Below are positions 33,401 through 40,075 of a DNA stretch of 64,000 nucleotides, in pieces; position 1 is the stretch's first letter; each line of letters opens with the position of its first letter. The translations under genes and the position numbers were made by a program. The stretch is from positions 1-64,000 of the forward strand of contig JAGWGU010000001.1 of assembly GCA_028867275.1 (NCBI GenBank), given 5' to 3'. The stretch is from Nitrososphaerota archaeon. Its GTDB lineage: Archaea > Thermoproteota > Nitrososphaeria > Nitrososphaerales > Nitrosopumilaceae. The notes under the pieces are model-generated. The model searched no databases. It saw nothing but the letters and a program-made list of their open reading frames with translations, and was not told where the DNA came from.

Positions 33401-33668
33401 ATATGTCAAGGTGGTAATTGACTCTGGTGTGCACACGCAATCTCTTGTGACTGTAAACATCTTTGACTCAGATGTTAGCAGCCTTGGCACTGAATCTGCC
33501 CAGTATACATTAAGCCCGGGACAATCAGAGGTTGTCTTGCCGTATTATGTCCCGTCCCAATCTGGAACTGGACTTGCCAGTGTCTATGCAAATGTATTTA
33601 CTGATTGGCCAAACAAGGGGGGAACATCACAAACTCATGAACAATCATACTTTGTCGGCCTTTCATAG
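30420..33668 (+). CDS. Giant Ig-like-repeat surface protein
   Basis: A 1082-residue protein with a signal peptide (1-23). Residues 45-455 contain four tandem Big3-type Ig repeats of about 100 residues each, with the shared core TWSDGN-GGTF-x-SC-LSSG-CAVTYT. Next is a CARDB-like domain (VVTLSVNLPGQSMQ), and a domain starting SVQITNQQGNPVSI (about 555-660) that recurs near the C-terminus as SVQPTDQQGNPVSL (975-1080). The central part (about 690-960) is Gln/Ala-rich and helical. It probably serves adhesion or surface structure. There is no PEFG tail; the next gene, overlapping by 29 bp, has one. Confidence 0.8.
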   Translation: MDLRVFLFLSVAAVMVFPQYAFSIEPTSDANSVVFGFSNSTQSKTSMLDLTSTSIVSNLDTANQGSHVSYTVKVTDTSNLASIPAGSVTWSDGNIGGTFSPSSCTLSSGSCAVTYTPPSNYGGTVTITGSYGGDDSHSGSSGTSTLTVTVLHGVTTTITSSASTLNQGSQVQLTATLADTTNSPLTPTGSVTWNDGNLGGSFNPTSCTLSSGKCAVTYTPPVNYGGSIVVNTIYNSDYPFSKSAGTFTLMVNLLPNTSTTITPNTAQVNQGSQVQFTATVTDTSNSQNIPTGTVTWSDGNLGGTFNPSSCILSSGSCAVTYTPSTKASNSVTVTATFAANNGYSGSAGMSSLTVNALHTTTTTVTPNTVSMAQGSKMQFTATLADVSISSIVSGDVTWSDGNAGGTFDQASCTLSSNTCAVYYTAPASSTNAVTITATYGGDSSHSSSVGTSTATMIVLPSSLLLSTDQSYYAYGDVVTLSVNLPGQSMQSIAVGVSNPSGDNIISRTITTDENGTGSLQFKIPNTYQTGVYQDIVTATVYGKSYTNSTEFNVIRSHGISIDSVQITNQQGNPVSILPKGQNGFVKVSISSGEKMPALLTLNLFDANQSSLGTTSIKSIVNPGTSQMTLSFFIPSNVQVGLANVFTDVYSDWPTNGGTPLTAESCLAADLQDTAILPVSYVPPQPHSCTTSSSGLPGIGSVISTAMTNNKAEVTLGVVIQNDSMIFMSPTQAHLLALAYENSTGQNAKNNSVGLVNVDLASLDANVNAGTVNATKIGPTQFTTLAGPDLQNNPMAMKILQEIEASKKQVANIIGNQTAAKLDQQLVLQQRQAAASQLKQDLTTLVEASASTTPDVAYANFLTTVSDNRTHSVFQDEFNFMKQRIAVANTAMRSVIDNGGSIGQAVATFNKYATINHVQMVTLNSELNVAYGLADSRIQSCFDNKGQLTVVNGVNQCVADIQNNSTGPTGIAIISVQPTDQQGNPVSLIQRGQMGYVKVVIDSGVHTQSLVTVNIFDSDVSSLGTESAQYTLSPGQSEVVLPYYVPSQSGTGLASVYANVFTDWPNKGGTSQTHEQSYFVGLS

Positions 33669-34131
33669 GAAAAATCTGGGCCGATTCCTGTCTCTTGGTG
33701 CAGTTGTATTGCTTACACTGCCTGGAGTCTTGAATTCGTTTGCCCAAGAAGAGCAGTCAATTGTACTTGCTACAAACAAGGACCACTATCTTCCTGGTGA
33801 CACGGTCCAACTGAGCGGTACTGTAACAGGACAGCCAAGCACACTTGTTGCCTTGCAAATAAGAGACTCGTCTGGGAACTTGATACTCATCAGGACTGTC
33901 CAGTCTGATCAAAATGGCAACTTTGGGTTACAATTCAAGATTCCATCAACTGCAACATCTGGAGATTTTGACATTATTGCCAGTGCAAAAATTAATGGTT
34001 TTATTGTGACACAGACCAAGACCATGACTGCAACAGTTCCTGAATTTGGCCCTGTTGCCATGCCACTGTTTGGAGTATCACTTGTTGTTGGCATTGCAGT
34101 ATTTACTTTTGCAAACAGGTTCAAACTCTGA
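33640..34131 (+). CDS. PEFG-tailed Ig-like secreted protein
   Basis: A 163-residue protein; ATG 33640 lies inside the end of the giant surface-protein gene (29 bp overlap). It has a signal peptide (to about 38, LGAVVLLTLPGVLNSFAQ), one Ig-like domain (ATNKDHYLPGDTVQLSGTVT, FGLQFKIPS, TATSGDFDIIASAK) and PEFG at 134-137 with a hydrophobic helix. Overlap suggests translational coupling with the giant protein, so the PEFG protein may anchor or assist it. Confidence 0.8.
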   Translation, partial: NNHTLSAFHRKNLGRFLSLGAVVLLTLPGVLNSFAQEEQSIVLATNKDHYLPGDTVQLSGTVTGQPSTLVALQIRDSSGNLILIRTVQSDQNGNFGLQFKIPSTATSGDFDIIASAKINGFIVTQTKTMTATVPEFGPVAMPLFGVSLVVGIAVFTFANRFKL

Positions 34132-34169
34132 TGCAAAAAATCTATTACAAACAATGCTGATATCATTGC

Positions 34170-34289
34170 ATGAATTTTGGCCTTTGTTTCATGTGTAACT
34201 TGCATCGAGAACTTGGCGCATATTACTCAAAAAAACATGGCAAGACAGTTGAGATTTGTATTGACTGTCACAAGTCACAACTTGAATAA
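34170..34289 (+). CDS. Small CxxC zinc-ribbon protein, 39 residues
   Basis: ATG 34170 to TAA 34289. Cys6-x2-Cys9 (CFMCN) and Cys32-x2-Cys35 (CIDCHKSQ) frame a basic helix (LHRELGAYYSKKHGKTVEI). This is a complete four-cysteine zinc ribbon with an additional His pair. It follows the PEFG gene by 38 bp. Probably a nucleic-acid-binding or structural mini-protein; family unknown. Confidence 0.6.
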   Translation: MNFGLCFMCNLHRELGAYYSKKHGKTVEICIDCHKSQLE

Positions 34290-34304
34290 AAAAAGTTGGA
34301 AAGT

Positions 34305-34391
34305 CTAGCCGTATGTCTTTCCACATGTATTGCATCGCCAATGGTTTGACGTGACAGACCATTGGTGCTTGTGCTGTGTTTGAGTCGTCAT
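34305..34391 (-). CDS. 28-residue Cys/His zinc-motif protein
   Basis: ATG 34391 to TAG 34305. It ends HWRCNTCGKTYG with HQW and NHW upstream, so a CCHH-type or half-ribbon zinc site is possible. Such half-fingers occur next to HxlR and TFB genes in archaea. Very short; support is limited to the Cys motif. It lies upstream and divergent from the HxlR regulator gene. Confidence 0.45.
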   Translation of the reverse strand: MTTQTQHKHQWSVTSNHWRCNTCGKTYG

Positions 34392-34461
34392 GTTATTTCT
34401 TATATTAGATATACAAAGGTAAGCATATAAATTAGAAAGTGATAGTATAGTTATCAAGTGA

Positions 34462-34881
34462 GTGTATGGTAAGTTGAACGGCGAAGAATGCAAAGTTCTG
34501 CATGATGCTATGAAAGCATGCCCAATTGATAATACTTTTAAAATTATTGGAAAAAAATTTACTGTACATATTCTGCGTAACATGACAAAGCTAGGCCAGA
34601 GTAGGTTCAACCAGTTCCTGGATTCTGTGGAGGGGATAAACCCAAAGACCTTGTCTGCAAGACTGAGGGAGATGGAAAGAAATGGCATAATTGAGAAGCG
34701 AGTCTATGCAGGAACACCAGTTAAGATCGAATATGTCGTTACAAAAAAAGGGCTTGCACTAAACCCAATACTTGAATCCATGGCTGCTTTCTCGATGCAG
34801 TATTGTGCCAAAGACGTATTCAAGGATGGAAAACCTAGAATCCTAAAAGATGTCTATTCCAAGCCCCTAGAAGCTGCATGA
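34462..34881 (+). CDS. HxlR-family winged-helix regulator
   Basis: A 139-residue protein starting at GTG 34462. HxlR signature: CPIDNTFKIIGKKFTVHILR (helix 1), RFNQFLDSVEGINPKTLSAR (recognition helix), LREMERNGIIEKRVYAGTPV (wing) and VEYVVTKKGLALNPILESM. Members often sense electrophiles or metabolites through cysteine and control redox genes. Cys10, Cys20 and a C-terminal Cys are possible sensors. The TFB gene follows on the same strand. Confidence 0.85.
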   Translation: MYGKLNGEECKVLHDAMKACPIDNTFKIIGKKFTVHILRNMTKLGQSRFNQFLDSVEGINPKTLSARLREMERNGIIEKRVYAGTPVKIEYVVTKKGLALNPILESMAAFSMQYCAKDVFKDGKPRILKDVYSKPLEAA

Positions 34882-34959
34882 ATTCTGTCTGGTTATTAAA
34901 TAATGATCTCAAAATGACTTACCTTGGGTTAATCTGCTATACGTAGCATCACTTGCCAT

Positions 34960-34969
34960 TTTAAATACT
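34960..34969 (+). promoter_or_regulatory. TATA box of the TFB gene
   Basis: TTTAAATACT is centred about 30 bp upstream of the ATG at 34994, consistent with a leaderless transcript for TFB. A nearby TAGATATACAAA is also present upstream of the HxlR gene (34408-34420). Confidence 0.55.
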
Positions 34970-34993
34970 ATAAAGTGTATAGTAGATATACAA

Positions 34994-35932
34994 ATGTTAT
35001 CTAATAAAAAACAGGAACTAGTATTTGAAAAAGGCAAGACATGCTTGCACGAAGGTGAATCGCATGGCCCGCTTGTGACTGACAGTATGCGCGGCGAGAT
35101 TCTATGTGCAAGGTGTGGTACAATTCTTGCAGACAAGGTAGAAGATTCTGGTGGAGAGCAGAAATCATTTTCAGCAGAAGATTACAATAACAGCACCAGA
35201 ACTGGGCTTGGTTCTGCATTATCAATTCATGACAAGGGTCTGTCTACCGTAATTGGAAATACAGATCGTGACGCATCAGGAAATTCTATTTCTACATACA
35301 TGAAGTACACATTCAACAGGCTGAGAACCTGGGACAGTAGAAGCAAGTCAAACTCTACTGAAAGAAACCTGCGTTCTGCATTTGTCATCATGGGTGCAAT
35401 CCAGCCAAAGCTTGATGTCTCTGATGCAGTGGTAGAGCGTGCAGCATATCTGTACAGAAAAGCACTGACCAAAAACATAATCCGCGGAAGGACAATCTCG
35501 GGCATGATTTTGTCTGCATTGTATGTTGCATGCAGAGAGTCTGGAGTACCAAGAACTCTGCAAGATGTATCCAGTGCGGGAAATGTATCATTCAAGGAAC
35601 TCTCTAGACACTATAGGGTGTTTGTCAAGACGCTAGAGTTGCAGGTAGGCTCTTTGGATCCATCTGATTTTGTATCAAAGATTGGGGTCTCTGTGGGCCT
35701 CAGCGAAAAGGCGCAAAGAGATGCACTGGATATCATTGAGACTGCCAAGAAAAAGGGCCTTGCAGATGGCAAGAATCCTGTCTCACTTGCGGCCACTGCA
35801 CTATTTTTGTCTGGGCTGATAAATAATGAAAGTGCTACCCAGGACAAGATTGCGAAAGCCTCTGGCATAAGCAGCGTGACAATACGCAACATTGCCAAAG
35901 TATTTCGAAAGAAAATGAGAATGCAAACATAA
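34994..35932 (+). CDS. tfb: Transcription initiation factor TFB
   Basis: A 312-residue protein. The N-terminal zinc ribbon has Cys17, Cys38 and Cys41 (ILCARCG), but the first knuckle is CLHEGESH, so His19 or His24 may replace the second Cys. A B-finger/linker follows (GLGSALSIHDKGLSTVIG). The two cyclin-like repeats are at about 110-205 (NLRSAFVIMGAIQPKLDVSD) and 210-305 (DFVSKIGVSVGLSEKAQRD). TFB recruits RNA polymerase to TBP-bound promoters. Archaea often have several, and the altered ribbon suggests this may be an alternative factor. Overlaps the pirin start as TAATG. Confidence 0.9.
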   Translation: MLSNKKQELVFEKGKTCLHEGESHGPLVTDSMRGEILCARCGTILADKVEDSGGEQKSFSAEDYNNSTRTGLGSALSIHDKGLSTVIGNTDRDASGNSISTYMKYTFNRLRTWDSRSKSNSTERNLRSAFVIMGAIQPKLDVSDAVVERAAYLYRKALTKNIIRGRTISGMILSALYVACRESGVPRTLQDVSSAGNVSFKELSRHYRVFVKTLELQVGSLDPSDFVSKIGVSVGLSEKAQRDALDIIETAKKKGLADGKNPVSLAATALFLSGLINNESATQDKIAKASGISSVTIRNIAKVFRKKMRMQT

Positions 35933-36660
35933 TGGGTGTCAAAATAATACGGGCAGACGAGCACTATCAGAACAAGACCGACTGGCTTAGAACATATCAC
36001 CATTTCTCGTTTGCAGAATATCAAAATCTTGAGAAGATGAACTTTGGACCATTGCGCGTATTCAACGATGATGAAATACAGCCTGGCACTGGATTTGATT
36101 TCCATCATCACAGGGACATGGAAATTGTGACCTATGTCATAGATGGAGAACTAGAACACAAAGACAATCAAGGAAATCATGGGGTGATATACCCAGGAGA
36201 GGTCCAAAGGATGACTGCAGGATCTGGAATAATGCATGCTGAGTCAAATCATTCAAAAGAAAAACCATTGCGGCTGTTGCAAATGTGGGTCTTTGCAAAT
36301 AAGAAAGGACTTGCACCATCTTGGGAGCAAAAAAAGTTTACAAAAAAAGAAAGGACAAACAAACTCGTACCGGTGGTAGTGTCTGAAAACAGCAACAACC
36401 CTGATGCGTTGCACATACACCAAGATGCAGCATTTTACTTGGCAACGCTGACTTCACAGGGTCAGGTGGAACACAAGTTGGGGAAAGAAAGAAAGTCATA
36501 CCTGTTTGTAATAGATGGCAAGATAAAACTGGGCAGTGATACCATGCAGACAAGGGATGCAGCAATGATATCAAAAGAAGATAATCTGACAATTCGGGCA
36601 GAGGCGCCAACAGAACTGATACTAGTTGACCTGCCAGAACAATATGTGGTCAACAAGTAA
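35932..36660 (+). CDS. Pirin-like bicupin
   Basis: A 242-residue pirin family protein. The N-terminal cupin holds the metal site FDFHHHRDMEIVTYVIDGEL (His60-62 region and Glu-containing strand) and PGEVQRMTAGSGIMHAE. The C-terminal cupin (NNPDALHIHQDAAFYLATL) has lost most ligands. Pirins bind iron or another metal; some have quercetinase activity, others act in transcription. The start overlaps the TFB stop by one base, so it is in that operon and may be linked to TFB regulation. Confidence 0.85.
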   Translation: MGVKIIRADEHYQNKTDWLRTYHHFSFAEYQNLEKMNFGPLRVFNDDEIQPGTGFDFHHHRDMEIVTYVIDGELEHKDNQGNHGVIYPGEVQRMTAGSGIMHAESNHSKEKPLRLLQMWVFANKKGLAPSWEQKKFTKKERTNKLVPVVVSENSNNPDALHIHQDAAFYLATLTSQGQVEHKLGKERKSYLFVIDGKIKLGSDTMQTRDAAMISKEDNLTIRAEAPTELILVDLPEQYVVNK

Positions 36661-36955
36661 TAATTTTAAATTTTTTTTCCAAAGAGCAAAAATCCTTTTT
36701 GAAATCAACGTGAGATTTATAGTACTTTTCAAGGCACGCAAGAGGTGCGCTGGTGTTGACGATGTCATTTTGTCTTCTACTCATCGATGCATCTGAATTC
36801 CTTGACATCTAGACCCTATCTCATACAACGCATGGGGAAAATACTGCAAAAAGATACAACAGATGGTAAACGTAGTATATGGAACTACATAATCCCATCT
36901 TCTACAAAGATACATTCGTTATTGTGGGAATGTAGCAATCATTTAACTAGCAACT

Positions 36956-37312
36956 ATGCATAGCTTAGTTATGGGCCAGAAAGCATCAGGAATAGAGAGA
37001 TTTCTTACCCCGTCGTTAAGCAAAATAGAAGAAGAACTGAGGTCTATGCATGCTGATCTTGATACCGTAAAGACAAGAATTGGTGAGACCTACAAGATGT
37101 TAGAAAAGTTGGAAGCAGGACATGTCCATCTTACAACTAGGATGGATAAGGCAAGCAATGGACTTTCAACCGAGGCCCAAGTTTTGATTGACAACATAAG
37201 TGAGATTGGGAATCAAAATAGGGATGAGGTTGATGTTCTAAAACGGGTCATGGATGTAGTACAGAGAAGACTGGTCATTCTTGAAGCAAAAATGAAAGAG
37301 CTTGGCAAGTAA
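36956..37312 (+). CDS. Coiled-coil protein, 118 residues
   Basis: An alternative start is ATG 36971. Residues 20-118 are almost entirely heptad-like helix (IEEELRSMHADLDTVKTRIG, then RRLVILEAKMKEL), a long coiled coil with no cysteines or membrane segments. This suggests a scaffold or chemoreceptor-adaptor type. It could also be a prefoldin-like chaperone, but it is shorter and lacks the beta hairpins. Family not recognised. Confidence 0.55.
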   Translation: MHSLVMGQKASGIERFLTPSLSKIEEELRSMHADLDTVKTRIGETYKMLEKLEAGHVHLTTRMDKASNGLSTEAQVLIDNISEIGNQNRDEVDVLKRVMDVVQRRLVILEAKMKELGK

Positions 37313-37510
37313 TTTAACAAAATTATACTGCAAACCATTTTTTTAGTTTGTATGCATTCCGTTCCAGACAAGGTAAAATCATAAAACGTTAGGTATGGCA
37401 AAGTATCATCTCTTCATAATCTTGCATTACTTTCTGTTTTTAATTAATGTGCCATTCCTAGCAATGAAAATGGTAGCCAGACTCTTATGAGCTAATGAAA
37501 TGAGCATATC

Positions 37511-37726
37511 ATGAACAAAAAGATTGCCATAGGTGCAGGCATTGCAGTAGTTGCTATTGCTATGGCCATAGTAGGCGTCAAGACAATAGCAGGGGACAAG
37601 GCAGCAGAAGTTCCAGGAGAGGAACACATGGAAAGTGCATTGCACGTTCAAGAATCTAATACAGCAAATACAACAGCACCATCAACAGAATCTGGATCTA
37701 CCGAATCAAGTGAATCTGGACCATAA
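37511..37726 (+). CDS. Small signal-anchor protein with Ser/Thr tail
   Basis: A 71-residue protein: MNKKIAIGAGIAVVAIAMAI is a signal anchor (about residues 4-26), and the rest is a low-complexity acidic tail (EEHMESALHVQ, then TAPSTESGSTESSESGP). Perhaps a surface-exposed or linker protein. No family recognised. Confidence 0.5.
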   Translation: MNKKIAIGAGIAVVAIAMAIVGVKTIAGDKAAEVPGEEHMESALHVQESNTANTTAPSTESGSTESSESGP

Positions 37727-37975
37727 TCTAACAACCAACCCTTTTAGTTTTATTTTTTCTCAATTAAGACCAACTTAAAAGATCACACGCATCAACATGT
37801 GTCATACTTGCAATGCACTGACAATCTCTAACCTCTTATGACAGGATATTTTCTATACAAGCGGTAGTGGGGTTCTGGACAGTAGCAGGTTTGTGATGCG
37901 TTTTGTATATCCTATATTGCCAGTTCGTGTCCATTTTTTAAATGGCGGTCAGTCAGGCATTAGACATAAAGAACC

Positions 37976-38458
37976 ATGTTTTTCTTATTGTCTTGGATGC
38001 ACTCAAAAAAGATGGATCTTTTTGAAACAATGACATCGCAGATAGAAAATGAGTTTCCTCAATGTTCTAGAATGCATGCTGATTGGGAGTTTGTTCTAAC
38101 TGACAAGAAAACAGGAGAAATAAAAAATAACAAGAAATTTCGAATACTGGCAATTCAAAACGATGCTGAAAAATATCAGCATGTTGGGATAATCATACCA
38201 GAGTTGAGCAATGAATACGTACAGCTTCCTGACATGGTAGGAAAATTTTTGTCAGAGATGCAAAAAACAGTTGAAGCAAGTGTGGGTCATACTCTGGGAG
38301 ACAAAAAGTCAATTGATGTGTCTGCGTTCAAGTTCACAGGAAATGTCTACTTGTACACTGACAGGTTGCTTGTGTCAGAAGACGTGATACAAAAGCACTT
38401 TAAGAAAAGCAACATGAGTTTACAATCTAGAGTGGAAAAGAAAAACCTCGTTCTGTGA
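37976..38458 (+). CDS. Conserved hypothetical protein, about 148-160 residues
   Basis: Start choices are ATG 37976 or Met13 (ATG 38012, MDLFETMTS), the latter giving a soluble 148-residue protein. The body is mixed alpha/beta (EFPQCSRMHADWEFVLTDKK, FRILAIQNDAEKYQHVGII, VQLPDMVGKFLSEMQKTVEA, FKFTGNVYLYTDRLLVSED). No known motif; it lies alone between large intergenic gaps. Confidence 0.5.
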   Translation: MFFLLSWMHSKKMDLFETMTSQIENEFPQCSRMHADWEFVLTDKKTGEIKNNKKFRILAIQNDAEKYQHVGIIIPELSNEYVQLPDMVGKFLSEMQKTVEASVGHTLGDKKSIDVSAFKFTGNVYLYTDRLLVSEDVIQKHFKKSNMSLQSRVEKKNLVL

Positions 38459-38679
38459 CACTTGTATCAACATGATCATGTTTGTCAAGCCTGAAATTGT
38501 TAATTATTAGAGTACGGGCCTGTGAGAGTCCGGGTTTACATGACTCAAACTTGTACTGATTTGAAATATGTCAAAGACAAAACATGGTGGATATGTGCAA
38601 AAATGGTATTTGAGAAAGATTATCACATTTAAAATAATTTAAAATGACTCTTATATGACAACGCTAGGTACATGATCTG

Positions 38680-38865
38680 ATGCAAATACCATTTGGACTT
38701 TTAATTTTAGTTGGGTGCCTCTTAATTGGAGTCTACGTGATGGCAGATTACCTCATACCAAGCGTGTTTTGCAAAATCATTCCTCGTGGTAATATTAAAT
38801 CACATATGGGACAACAATACAATTCACACGTATTCAGTGATATATGCTCTGGAATCCATGAATGA
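38680..38865 (+). CDS. Small single-helix membrane protein, 61 residues
   Basis: Starts at ATG 38680, with an AT-rich stretch near 38650. One membrane helix (PFGLLILVGCLLIGVYVMAD), then a hydrophilic tail (KIIPRGNIKSHMG) with Cys31 and Cys56. No family recognised. Several very short membrane proteins lie in this stretch (38680-39452). Confidence 0.4.
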   Translation: MQIPFGLLILVGCLLIGVYVMADYLIPSVFCKIIPRGNIKSHMGQQYNSHVFSDICSGIHE

Positions 38866-39066
38866 CTTTTCAATTCAGTAATTTCTTTTCATTCAACATT
38901 TTTGGTGAAGTCAATTCTAAAATTTAAGCATAAAATATAGTCAAGTCAGACTCTACATGTCTGTACCCACTGGATGTTTGAGTCCATCAGAGACTTGCTC
39001 TACTCATTGCTGAACTTTACACGTATCATACCAGTTTTTTGTTCCATCCAGTATAGATTTTCATCT

Positions 39067-39189
39067 ATGCGCCTTGTTCTCATTGTGTTGTTAATTTTTT
39101 CCATTAGTTTCTTTTCAATATTTGACTATTTAGAGACTGATGAACCTTGTTATGTTACCTTGTTACAGAAGACTTATCTTCTCCCCTGA
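39067..39189 (+). CDS. Possible 40-residue membrane microprotein
   Basis: ATG 39067 (an in-frame start at 38974 gives 71 residues). One strong helix (RLVLIVLLIFSISFFSIFDY) and a short acidic tail with one Cys. Evidence is only its hydrophobic pattern, so it is tentative. Confidence 0.3.
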   Translation: MRLVLIVLLIFSISFFSIFDYLETDEPCYVTLLQKTYLLP

Positions 39190-39344
39190 ATTGGTTCTTA
39201 AAATAAAACTGCCAAGTGTTTTTGATGGCTTATTCAGTCATTTCTTTTCATTTGAAATTTTTTACATTTTCATAAATTATTAATAAATTTGACGTAACCA
39301 TGTTAAGGCGTTTTTAAAAGTATTGCATATCATACAATATACAA

Positions 39345-39452
39345 TTGGCTGCTGATACAACTGGAAAAATATACGTCGAGATCATGATGTTCATCGTGGG
39401 TATAATTATCGCAGCTGTGACATTTATGATAAGTTTTAGAATAAAACGCTAA
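39345..39452 (+). CDS. 35-residue single-helix membrane microprotein (copy 2)
   Basis: Starts at TTG 39345 and ends at TAA 39452. A polar start (ADTTGKIYVE) and one helix (IMMFIVGIIIAAVTFMISF) with basic RIKR. A paralogue of the ORF at 22006-22113; the same 35-residue length and the same upstream block (GTTAAGGC, TTTTAAAA) are kept. The TTG start and a TATA-like TTTTTAAAAG at 39311-39320 suit a leaderless transcript. Likely a small accessory subunit of a membrane complex, partner unknown. Confidence 0.7.
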   Translation: MAADTTGKIYVEIMMFIVGIIIAAVTFMISFRIKR

Positions 39453-39568
39453 AAACTATCATAACTACAGTATGGGATTTTTCAAATAAAAAATTAAGGA
39501 AGGGTTTTGAATTATTTTTCCATTAAGGGTTATTACTTGTGAGAAACGTCAATAACGACTAAATATCG

Positions 39569-40075
39569 ATGACAAAAACCGAGTGCATGGAAGTCATACC
39601 AACAGGACGTCTTGAACTCTTGTCTGAGATGGAAGAAAAATATGAAAAAAAAGACAAGGGCTATTTTGTTGGGCTGTTAAATGACAAAGATTTTGTGATA
39701 AGATGCAGGGCAGTCTGCATTCTTGTGGACATGGGCGGCGAAGATGTTGTCCCGCATGTTGCAAGTGTGCTAAAAAATGATCCAAATGAATTGGTACGAC
39801 ACGAGGCGGCATTCTCTCTAGGACAGATGTGCCTCCGAAGTGGCATAAAACCACTGGAAGATGCAACCCGAAATGACCCTAGCCTGTTTGTAAGACATGA
39901 GGCTGCTGTTGCACTTGGGGTAATTGGGTCTCAGGATGCAAAAGAGACTCTGCAAAAAGCCCTTGAAGACTCGAGTGAGCAAGTAAGGGATTCAGCTGTA
40001 GTGGCACTGTCTAACTTGAAATTCATGGAGAACCTCTGCAAGAATGAAAAATTTGCCAAGCTTACTGGCGGCTAG
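39569..40075 (+). CDS. HEAT-repeat protein
   Basis: A 168-residue protein with four to five helical HEAT/PBS-lyase-type repeats, e.g. FVIRCRAVCILVDMGGEDVV, LVRHEAAFSLGQM and LFVRHEAAVALGVIGSQDA. It resembles deoxyhypusine hydroxylase and phycocyanobilin-lyase HEAT repeats but lacks the four His-Glu pairs of the hydroxylase, so it is probably a protein-binding scaffold. It overlaps tail-to-tail with rad50 by 4 bp. Confidence 0.8.
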   Translation: MTKTECMEVIPTGRLELLSEMEEKYEKKDKGYFVGLLNDKDFVIRCRAVCILVDMGGEDVVPHVASVLKNDPNELVRHEAAFSLGQMCLRSGIKPLEDATRNDPSLFVRHEAAVALGVIGSQDAKETLQKALEDSSEQVRDSAVVALSNLKFMENLCKNEKFAKLTGG

